DNA from: Nemertoderma westbladi
Lineage: Eukaryota; Xenacoelomorpha; Nemertodermatida; Nemertodermatidae
Assembly (NCBI GenBank): GCA_032718475.1
Contig: JAUCBJ010005261.1
Location: 1 to 24,045 of the forward strand
Direction of reading: 5' to 3'
Length of the DNA: 24,045 bases
The notes under the pieces are model-generated. The model was not told where the DNA came from, ran no database searches, and was given only the letters and a program-made list of their open reading frames with translations. The translations under genes and the position numbers were made by a program. Below are positions 8,665 through 17,677 of the stretch, piece after piece. How positions within the stretch are numbered: position 1 is the first letter of the stretch; every line of letters begins with the position of its first letter.

Positions 8665-9695
8665 TTAGGCCTATATAGCAAGGCGAAAGTATAATTACAA
8701 AAAATCAAAAGCGGAAAAGTTAACAAGCGCCGTCCCTCTGAACAAAACAAGGGTGGAACTCGTTATTGTGGTATGATGGATCATATATTGCTGTACATGT
8801 ACGTCCACTGGTGTCGGTACCGTACCTATACCCTACAGCATACAGCTACCGGCTACAGCACAAGTATTATTTATTAGCTGACAGCAAGTACTTGTATGCT
8901 GTTTCAGTTTGATTGTTGTTATCGTCGCTAAGATACAGAAATAAATCAGCTGACATGTAACCAATAGCTTCGGATAAAAAATAATTGAATACGAATGCAT
9001 TTTATCTGAAAAATCCACCCACTATCTATATTCCTCACTAAAATTGGTAGAAAACAGTGAGTAAAAAGTACTGCTTTCGTTCACTACCATTACGTTCTAT
9101 CACTAAATTAGTGATAGAAAGTCTTTCTACCACTAAATAAATTATTGATACCCTGAATAACGATTTCTTACCTGAATAACCTAATAATAATGTGAAATTG
9201 TTGTGCTTTTTTCGATACTGTAGTAACACAATATTGAGATACATCGTTATGATATCCGAAATAATTCTAAGTATGGTATTGTTATTGTTGAAATTAAATT
9301 CCTTTAATTCCTACTACTTTAGGCCTACTGAATGAATAATTACGCTACGCGTCAGCCAGCAGGTACACCTATAATGCCAATTAAATGTAAAATTAGTACC
9401 GGTAACTCGTTTTAATTTTTCAGATAAATTGCAGTTAACCAAAATTCAGATATTCTGCCCTCGTTTATTGCATTTTACACTCGATGGCTTTTAACCTGCC
9501 AAATCGTGCAAAACTCAATACATTCGGACAGAATAAATTAATTTCAGTAAATCAAAATTAGTTACAAAAAGTGCCTCTTTCCGACACTTTCTTATCGAAG
9601 AACGTTACTTTTTATACAATTACTTGAGAAAACCAAGTTTAAGATCTATAAATAATTATTTATTTACAATAAAAATTTTCAATTATGCGTTTCAG
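8665..9695. other. 5' flank of TTC8 and remaining intron
   Basis: No additional gene is seen. The first 300 bp must carry the TTC8 promoter on the minus strand; a TATATA lies at 8671-8676 but is too close to the ATG to serve as a normal TATA box. The stretch also carries a nested palindrome (9095-9119). It ends with the TTTCAG acceptor of exon e. Confidence 0.45.
9095..9119. repeat. Perfect 12-bp palindrome
   Basis: TTCTATCACTAA, one central A, then TTAGTGATAGAA is a perfect inverted repeat of 12 bp. Outside it, GGTAGAAA (about 9046) and TTTCTACC (about 9124) form a second nested pair with CACTAAA words on both sides. It may be the core of a degraded small inverted-repeat element. Confidence 0.8.
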
Positions 9696-9854
9696 AGGTC
9701 ACAAGATGTGAGTTTGAGACACCACTTAGAGGACGAGTTCCATGTCGTTGAGACCGCTGCTAAGCGATGGATAGACGCCGCCCAGCGGGCGGTAAAGTTC
9801 GGGATGGTCAGCTCGGGGGTGGAGAGTATGAAGGAACAAATACGATCGTTTAAG
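9696..9854 (+). CDS. Spectrin-repeat giant protein, exon e
   Basis: The acceptor TTTCAG ends at 9695 and the donor is AAG|GTGAGT (GT at 9855), a perfect consensus. The exon is 53 whole codons, phase 0 at both ends: RSQDVSLRHHLEDEFHVVET, then AAKRWIDAAQRAVKFGMVSS, then GVESMKEQIRSFK. KRWIDAAQ is the spectrin-repeat helix A tryptophan motif. Joined to exon f it reads IRSFK-VILDDEEAF, a natural helix B continuation, so no exon appears to be missing from the following 12.5-kb intron. The donor is also the first unit of a tandem array. Confidence 0.88.
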
Positions 9855-10453
9855 GTGAGTGTCGGTCATACTGAATGTATATACTGCATACGGTGGGTGT
9901 TCGGTCATACTGAATGTATAGGCTGCATACGGTATGTGTCGGTCATACTGAATTTATATGCTGAATACGGTGAGTGTTCGCTCATACTGAATGAATATGC
10001 TGCATACGGTGGGTGTTCGGTCCTACTGAATGTATTGGCTTCATACGGTGGGTGTTCGGTCCTGCTGAATGTATCTGCTGCATACGGTGAGTGTTTGGTC
10101 CTACTGAATGTATATGCTGCATGCGGTGAGTGTTCGCTGATACTGAATGTATATGCTGCATACGGTGGGTGTTCGGTCCTACTGAATGTATCTGCTGCTT
10201 ACGGTGAGTGTTCGGTCCTACTGAATATATTGCTATGTATATGCTGCGTGCGGTGAGCGTTCGATCCTACTGAGTGCATATGCTGCTACGGTGGGAGTTC
10301 GGTCCTACTGAATGCATATCCTGCATGCATCCTGTGAGTGTGCGGTCCTACTGAATGTATATGCTACATACGGTGAGTGTTCGGTCCTACTGAATGCATA
10401 TCCTGCATCATCCTGTGAGCGTGCGGTCCTACTGAATGTATATGCTGCATCCA
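9855..10453. repeat. 39-bp minisatellite that begins at the 5' splice site, 15 copies
   Basis: Units start at 9855, 9893, 9932, 9970, 10009, 10048, 10087, 10126, 10165, 10204, 10253, 10291, 10334, 10373 and 10415. Most are 38 or 39 bp, with some of 42-49. Each starts GTGAGT, GTGGGT or a variant, then a CGGTCCTACTGAATG-like core and a TATGCTGCATACG tail. The first unit begins exactly at the exon e donor, so the donor sequence itself is amplified. The units are more diverged than those of the other arrays, which suggests greater age. Confidence 0.92.
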
Positions 10454-11779
10454 TAACATAATTATATGGTCAACTCATGAATATAATAACTCACTGATTA
10501 TACACTGTATGTGGCTTCATAGCATAAAATAATATTCTACTGGCCACATTCAACCTCACCTTTTCTTAACTATCAAAATCAAAGTATCTTATTGATCTTG
10601 AATCTTAAAAGAAAACAATGAACCATAATAATCTACCAAACAATGCAAAGTAGCCAATCCCATGGATGCTAACAGCTGGGCCACAAGCCAATGTTTGATC
10701 GGTTGCCAGACAACCATAGTAAAGCTTCCTTAGTTCGATAAGCTGCAAGCCAGTGCGGACGTTAGATGTATACCTATTATTACCTTGACCATGTCGGTTG
10801 GCTGGTGGAATACACATTATATTAACGTTAGGGAATAACTGAACCCCTATGGTGTACAGTAATAATTCATAGTAACTATTATTTAGTACTGCACACATGC
10901 CTTTATGGCAGAAACGTTAAAGGATGGCGGACTGTTTGCACCAATATAGGGTAGGGTTAGTAGGTAGATAGAGATTGGGAATTATTCTGTATTTAATTAT
11001 AAAAATGGGTTTCAATTTCCTATAAACTGTTGAACTGATTACAATAATAATTGTGATACTATTCCGCGGGGATTTACAATGAGTTTAGTTGAATCTCGGC
11101 CAGTTAGGGGTTCGGGCGAACCTCCTGAGGGGATTATAGTGGATAGAAGAGAGAACGATAAACTATATTGGTCGTTACAGTTGAAAGATCGATACCTAAC
11201 CGGTGTGGTAATACCGGTGTGCAAAGGAAAACAGGTAAAGTGAGATACCGGTAGTGTAAATATATAAGAATAAGAGGGACGGGACTGTAGGTAACTTTTG
11301 ATATACAACCCGATCTATTAGTAAGAATTCCAGGAGAATGTTATATTGATTAATCATTTTTTTGGTAATTTTTGTAATTTGTCTCTAAAATATAATAAGG
11401 TGGGTATTGACCTCGGTCTCTGCAATTGACCCGCCTTCCAATTGCGTTCCTGGAAACAATTCCCAACACGCCAATAATGTAGACAGCTGGAGTACATAGC
11501 TCACCCTGTACACTGTGACACAGGTTATGAGATAAAAATATGCACCATAAAACACGAGAAATATTATAAAATACAAATTCTTCATACATAAAATTTCTAT
11601 ATCCAATTTAATTAAAAGTGAAAACCAGGTATTCTCCATTTGGGCGGAATATCAACCACCCACCAACCCACCCCTGCCCGCCCTGCCCTGTAATGATGTA
11701 TGAAGAGTTGATGGATGTTTTTTAGGTCCGTGTAGCCCTAGGATTCACCCCGTTGTTGTTGTTAATTTCCAGTTGGGTT

Positions 11780-11868
11780 TTAGTAATAAGGCTTCAAACT
11801 GTTGGTAGAGCGTGGGATTTGGAATCTCTAGGTACCGAGTTCAATCCCACTTGCCGGTGTATTTTTTT
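11780..11868 (+). mobile_element. tRNA-derived SINE head
   Basis: GTTGGTAGAGC (about 11801-11811) matches the D-arm/A-box region of tRNAs. GAGTTCAATCC at 11837-11847 is a near-consensus B box. Between them GGGATTTGGAATCTC gives a 4-bp anticodon stem with a 7-nt loop reading TGG. A T7 run at 11862-11868 could end Pol III transcription. Acceptor and T stems are degenerate, so this is a SINE or tRNA pseudogene and not a tRNA gene. Confidence 0.6.
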
Positions 11869-12613
11869 GGTAGTAAGATTGGTAGTAAGCCAGCAATTCA
11901 TGCGTTAGTAGGCGCGGACCTATGAGCGATTTCGCGCTTATTTCTTTCATAGACATAATAGCAGCTTTAAAATCAGCAAAATTCAAATATTTATGTCATG
12001 TTGCTATGGATACTAAAGTTAAATAATGTGCTATCCGAATGGAGTACCAATATGTTTTTTGGAACCTCCATCCCAGTTAAGGTTAACCCGGCCGCCATAT
12101 AAACGTGGCTGTCATGTTGGAATTTCAAGTTGCTAGCACTTTTTTCAAAGTGACACTAAAGATTAGTTCAAACTAAATGTCATGCTTGTATCACAATTTG
12201 AACAATTAGCTGCCTAAAAAGCCTAATCTACCACACATATCAGAGCACGAGAAGTTGGTGACAACCAAAATGTGTCACTCGGTGTCACTTAGGCCTCACT
12301 CAGTGTTAATTTGGTGGATATGTAATGGAACAACCTGACTAAGCGACCTCCAAAACCTCCTAAAAGTTCATCGAACTTTGAGCTCGGCAAGTTTCTGGTA
12401 CAAAAGGGATATAAAGCACTATGTTATTTCCATACATAAATAATTACTTTATTAATATTAACTTTATAACAAACTTACATTAATTAATACTACAAATCTT
12501 TCCAATAAAGCACAAATTAAATAATGTATGTTTTTAACATCGATACAATAAATAATAGCTTAAACATGAATGAAGGTTGAACAAACACGCAATTAAAGCC
12601 TCCCCTACCTGTG

Positions 12614-12652
12614 TGGCTCGCCCCACAATCGATCGCATTGTAGTGCGAGCCA
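12614..12652. repeat. 39-nt imperfect hairpin
   Basis: TGGCTCGC (12614-12621) pairs with GCGAGCCA (12645-12652). After a 3x3 internal loop, ACAAT pairs with ATTGT around a 7-nt loop (CGATCGC). It is GC-rich in AT-rich surroundings. The function is unknown, and it is shorter than a typical miRNA precursor. Confidence 0.7.
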
Positions 12653-13332
12653 AGCCATGCAAAGAGAGTACTATATAATCGCATATTCGCTGTTCCTTTC
12701 TTTAAATACTCTTTAAAAAATATTTAATTATTGACTCTAAATTAGAAGCACAAATGTAGCCAATAATTATATAATATAATACTTTCACTTTCACAACACA
12801 AATAATACCTGGTGGATTTTCTTATCATAACGTACAGGTAATTATGGAAATATAACTATTTATATCTATAAAATATGAACATAAATGGCCAGTATGAAGA
12901 GATAAGGCAGTAATAAGTTAATAATTAATAATTACTGCAAATAAATGCCCAACAGACGCAACACTATTTACAAATAATGTTACGATAGCAACGTAATAAA
13001 TATGAATTTACGTCCAAAAAAACTAAAAAATAAAAGAAAAAAATAAATATTTAATAAGGTAATTAACTAATTATGTGCGCTAATGGGCGATACATTTTGT
13101 TGTTACTAATTAAGGTCGGTGGTGGATAAAGGTTTAGACCAGGATTCAATATGTTACACTATATTGTGCCGCGTTGTTCAGTTGTACAAAAAGTAGAAAA
13201 ATAAGATAATATTATTTAATATAAAGCGAATCAGTTTACATTATGATTCAACTATATAGCGCCCTGATATAATAATAGACCCTCAAGATGAGTTACATTG
13301 TTAGTTATTTTTATTCGAATCTGAGGAAATTA

Positions 13333-13740
13333 TTGAGGGGCTGAGTATAAAAAGGTCCTATGTGACAAAAGTGTCATTCTGAGATAATCACACTTTTGCG
13401 TTTTTTTTCCTACACATTACAGTTAATGTTGGCGTTCTGTATTTTTGCATGCAAGTACATAGATGTACTTCAAAATATTTACTTTCAAAAAAATTTTTTT
13501 TTTAAAACTTCAAAATTGATTTGCATATATCAGGCAGTATTGTACATAAGACCTTTTTTGTTTATGTCTATGCGATTTTTACTGTCATAGGACTATTTTA
13601 CTCCAGGATATCAGGCAGTATTGTTCATATGATCTCAGAACCTTATTGGTAAGTAAAGAGATCTCATAGGACCTCTGTATGAGTATAACTCTGATTCTAA
13701 GAAAATGTCACATAGGACCTTTTTATACTCAGCCCTTCAA
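13333..13740. mobile_element. MITE with 35-bp terminal inverted repeats and TTA target duplication
   Basis: The ends 13333-13367 and 13706-13740 are inverted copies differing at one position, beginning TTGAGGGGCTGAGTATAAAA on the left and TTGAAGGGCTGAGT on the right (reverse complement). The flanks are TTA (13330-13332) and TTA (13741-13743). A 3-bp TTA duplication fits PIF/Harbinger-type transposition. The 408-bp interior has no transposase and contains a direct repeat ATATCAGGCAGTATTGT at 13527 and 13608 (offset 81). The family assignment is inferred from the target duplication only. Confidence 0.85.
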
Positions 13741-14425
13741 TTAATATTACTTTTCATATGTTATGTGTAAATATATATTTAACTAATAATAATAAAATAT
13801 TAAGAGATTTACGTCTACCATTTCGGGATGATTGACTATTTATTATAGATAAGAAGACACAGTTCTCGTTGCCGCTGGCAACACGTTAACTTAATTACAA
13901 TTAAAAAATTTACCTCGTCCATTTTCAATTAAAAAATAATTAGAACTGCGATTAATTAGCTGTTAAGCCTTATATGTTAAAGTAAAATAATTAGCTATAT
14001 AAACTCGATTAAGATTGTCATTATAGTTGCACAATCTTCTACCTAAATCATTTCGTACTTATTATAAACACATACAGATACTTATTACTAAACATACTGT
14101 AACGAACTGCATTTAACGAAATATCACAAAATCATTAGAAATACCTGATTGTCAATATGGAGCACAGCAGTTAGTTGGCGGCTCAAATTGATAAAATAAT
14201 TATTGTTCGAATTAATTATTGTCGAATTCATGTCATAGTTCTTTAAACAACCCTTTTTTTTATTTAATTAATTAAAATAGCTTCTTTTTACAATCACAAT
14301 ACCGAATAAGGGGTTTTCAAATTCCCGCCAAATAGTCGCAGTGGTACACGGTCGTGGGGCCTTCGCGAATGACAAACATTCAACAAGCTTAGCGTACGGG
14401 TGGTACTAATTCAACCGTTACACAC

Positions 14426-14440
14426 TCGCCCTCTAGCGGG
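14426..14440 (-). promoter_or_regulatory. CTCF-like motif
   Basis: On the minus strand CCCGCTAGAGGGCGA closely fits the CTCF core consensus CC-R-S-Y-A-G-R-K-G-G-C. It sits in a short GC-rich island inside AT-rich intron, between the spectrin exons and the nested kinase gene. A single-motif match is weak evidence, and the organism's CTCF specificity is unknown. Confidence 0.3.
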
Positions 14441-14838
14441 AGACGACTGGAGAACCCTGAACCCCCCCACTCATATTATACTTCAGACTTTTGAAGAACT
14501 ATAGGGGTGTACCAAGTTTGGTTTTAATTATTTAGCTTAGTGGTTTGGTTATTACCGGTAGCCTTTAAGTACAGACCGACAGACAGCGGTTGAAACAACA
14601 TCGAAACAACCCGTATGCTAAGCTCGCGTACTTCGCTGGCCCCTCATCAATGTCACCAAATATATTATGAACTTCAAATAACAACTACCTTATCAATAAT
14701 TAATTCAATTTAAAGGTAAAGTTGAAATAAAAATATGTTGTATTTTCACTCATTTTGTTATACCGGACTCTATAAGTTATTCAGATTATATTGTCATAAG
14801 TTGTTCAAAAAAGGAAACAATGAGAAAGCGCGTCACCG

Positions 14839-14894
14839 GGGGTTGAACCAGTGCTATACGTACGTTTCGGCCTATCAGGCCTCTTCAGTAGCGC
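14839..14894 (-). ncRNA. Second hammerhead ribozyme motif with a following Pol III B box
   Basis: On the minus strand: stem I strand GCGCTA (14894-14889), core CTGAAGA (14888-14882, fitting CTGANGA), stem II GGCC (14881-14878) with GGCC (14872-14869) around TGATA, and GAAA (14868-14865). Stem III is A-T, C-G, G-C around two bases, and the cleavage triplet GTA is at 14859-14857. Stem I returns as TAGCAC (14856-14851), pairing at 5 of 6 positions. Immediately downstream GGTTCAACCCC (14849-14839) is a B-box-like tRNA element. The architecture resembles the motif at 3586-3628, but the promoter lies on the other side. Confidence 0.65.
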
Positions 14895-15020
14895 TAATAG
14901 GTTCTGCCACCCACCCCTGACATTCGCCTTTCCATTTAATCCACTTCTATTGAACAGGAAGTCTTTAGTTGCATATCCGAAACAGCAGACTGTTTGATAA
15001 ATTGGAAACAAGGCAACTTG

Positions 15021-16378
15021 GGAAACAGAGTGGAAGGGTTTACTGTGGAAGATCACCCATGGTGGTGAACAGGCATTCCTTTAGGATACAGAGTGGAAGG
15101 GTTTAATGTGGAAGATCACCCATGGTGGTGAACAGGCATTCCTTTAGGAAACAGAGAGAAAGGGTTTACTGTGGAAGATCACCCATGGTGGTGAACAGGC
15201 ATTCCTTTAGGAAACAGAGTGAAAGGGTTTAATGTGGAAGATCACCCATGGTGGTGAACAGGCATTCCTTTAGGAAACAGAGTGGAAGAGTTTACAGTGG
15301 AGGATCACCCATGGTGGTGAACAGGCATTCCTTTAGGAAACAGAGTGGAAGGGTTTACTGTGGAAGATCACCCATGGTGGTGAACAGGCATTCCTTTAGG
15401 AAACAGAGTGGATGGGTTTACTGTGGAAGATCACCCATGGTGGTGAACAGGCATTCCTTTAGGAAACAGAGTGGATGGGTTTACTGTGGAAGATCACCCA
15501 TGGTGGTGAACAGGCATTCCTTTAGGAAACAGAGTGGATGGGTTTACTGTGGAAGATCACCCATGGTGGTGAACAGGCATTCCTTTAGGAAACAGAGTGG
15601 ATGGGTTTCCTGTGGAAGATCACCCATGGTGGTGAACAGGCATTCCTTTAGGAAACAGAGTGGAATGGTTTACTGTGGAAGATCACCCATGGTGGTGAAC
15701 AGGCATTCCTTTAGGAAACAGAGTGGATGGGTTTACTGTGGAAGATCACCCGTGGTGGTGAACAGGCATTCCTTTAGGAAACAGAGTGGAATGGTTTACT
15801 GTGGAAGATCACCCATGGTGGTGAACAGGCATTCCTTTAGGAAACATAGTGGATGGGTTTACTGTGGAAGATCACCCATGGTGGTGAACAGGCATTCCTT
15901 TAGGAAACAGAGTGGATGGGTTTACTGTGGAAGATCACCCATGGTGGTGAACAGGCATTCCTTTAGGAAACATAGTCGATGGGTTTACTGTGGAAGATCA
16001 CCCATGGTGGTGAACAGGCATTCCTTTAGGAAACATAGTGGATGGGTTTACTGTGGAAGATCACCCATGGTGGTGAACAGGCATTCCTTTAGGAAACAGA
16101 GTGGATGGGTTTACTGTGGAAGATCACCCATGGTGGTGAACAGGCATTCCTTTAGGAAACAGAGTGGAATGGTTTACTGTGGAAGATCACCCATGGTGGT
16201 GAACAGGCATTCCTTTAGGAAACAGAGTGGAATGGTTTACTGTGGAAGATCACCCATGGTGGTGAACAGCGAACAGGCATTCCTTTGGGAAACAGTGTGG
16301 AAGGATTTACTGTGGAAACAGAGTGGAAGGGTTTACTGTGGAAACAGAGTGGAAGGGTTTACTGTGGAAGATCACCCT
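15021..16378. repeat. 63-bp minisatellite, 20 copies plus 3 short terminal units
   Basis: Twenty 63-bp units start at 15021, each beginning GGAAACAGAGTGG and containing GATCACCCATGGTGGTGAAC. At about 16269 a 7-bp insertion breaks the period. Short truncated units then restart with GGAAACAG at 16288 and the array ends at GATCACCC near 16375. Sequence variants (GGATGGG, GGAATGG, CATAGT) recur in blocks, as expected from unequal exchange. Because 63 is a multiple of 3, a 377-codon open frame runs through it with a 21-residue period. It has no homologous domain, and I judge it non-coding. Confidence 0.95.
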
Positions 16379-17677
16379 TAATGAGCCTAAAAGATTCCCC
16401 CCCTCCCATTCCTTTATAAGTTATTGTTATAATACAGTATGTTGATACTAAAAGCCATTTTTTATATATCAATATATAATTAACACCCCCCCCCCCCCCC
16501 CCCCCCCCGTACCAAATTACTTATTGTACTTAAGGTAAATAATTATGCAACACGAGATGAATAATATTGATAATGAAACTATAAAGTTATCTACTTCAAA
16601 AATATACATAAATGACAGTGAATGTTATTCAATTGCATCTGTTTTATTACTGATTAATATCTATTACTCTTATATCTACCAATAATTATTTAAAGTTTCT
16701 GAGAATATAGAATATTTATTTGATATTCGTAATATTAATTGTAGACTATTTATGATACATAGTATTAGTATCGCAATTAAAAGTCCATATTATTATATTG
16801 TTGAAGAATTAGTTAATAGTTTAATTTAATTAATTAATTGTACCTTTAAAAAATTTGTAGTCAAAGAAAATGAAAACGCGTAACTTTTGAAATTTGGTAT
16901 CAGTGAATGTCACGATTGGGGTTCCTACAAATTCAATACAAAGTGGCGGCCTAAACTGCCATGTAACCCCAACCCTAAGTCATAATCTAAGGAATTTAGC
17001 GGAATTTCCGACATTATTGCCATAAGGCGCGATAATGGCTTACGTTATAACTTCGGGTTACATGACAGTTAGTGACATGACAGTTAAGGGTTAAGGCCTG
17101 ACCAACTAACCATAACCAAAATAATGAACCAAATATACCCATAATATATAATCCTCGATCCATAGCCTCAACAAATTCACTGTACAATTTGTTTTTATTC
17201 TCAGAAAAGCTAAATTTAGCACTGCCATTGGACAAAAAGCTGGAAACAATAATGAATACCGGGGATTCCATATATATCAAACTTGTGTACAAGTTTGTAT
17301 CTGTGAAATTAAAAATAAAACAATAATATATTGTACCAAATATACCAAGTCATAAACTTTTAAGCAAATTAATTTTAAGATCATTAAATTAGTATTAATT
17401 AATACGCAACATTTCATATTGATTGCGCAGAATCGAAATCGAATACGAAGGAAAAATGTTGACTGTGAAATAATATAAATATATTGAGTTAGAGGGCAAT
17501 ACAGTGATCTAACTAACTCTATACGGGTACCACAACGAATGGCAAGGCAAGTTATCCACAAAGCCACTTCGATATAATGGATGTGGCCTTGTGTCTGGCA
17601 GGGCAGTAACGGTGGTAACTATATACAATGCAGGGCAGTGGCAGATAGAGCAAATATAATTCTATGAAGGCACGTAA
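16379..17677. other. Intron stretch between 63-bp array and kinase gene
   Basis: AT-rich, with no exon supported. It holds a 23-C tract (16486-16508) and a 16-bp inverted repeat with one mismatch (16954-16969 and 17055-17070, GGGTTACATGACAGTT on the right). The 3' UTR of the minus-strand kinase should lie at its upper end. I see no clear AATAAA in the first 300 bp beyond that stop. Confidence 0.5.
16486..16508. repeat. Poly-C tract (23 C)
   Basis: The second uninterrupted C run in the window, about 110 bp after the 63-bp array. Its length may vary or be misassembled. Confidence 0.95.

Larger units (their letters stand above)
10454..13329. other. Long intron stretch without a gene
   Basis: No exon or protein domain is supported on either strand; the frames at 10605-10898, 11039-11308 and 11350-11639 (minus) lack any recognisable motif. 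Contents I can name are a tRNA-like SINE head (about 11780-11868) and a GC-rich hairpin (12614-12652). The rest is AT-rich. Confidence 0.5.
13744..15020. other. Intron stretch without a gene
   Basis: No exon is supported. It contains a CTCF-like motif (14426-14440) and a minus-strand hammerhead motif with an adjacent B box (14839-14894), both described separately. The rest is AT-rich. Confidence 0.5.

Noticed and set aside
8665-9100. RFX X-box promoter motif for the ciliary gene TTC8
   Set aside because: I looked for the GTNRCC-RGYAAC pattern on both strands and found no convincing match.
9624-10256. 210-codon single protein starting at 9624
   Set aside because: Only 9696-9854 reads as spectrin helix. 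The rest is upstream intron and the donor-site minisatellite read through in frame.
15021-16378. CRISPR-like array
   Set aside because: Units are contiguous tandem copies without unique spacers, and the DNA is animal nuclear DNA.
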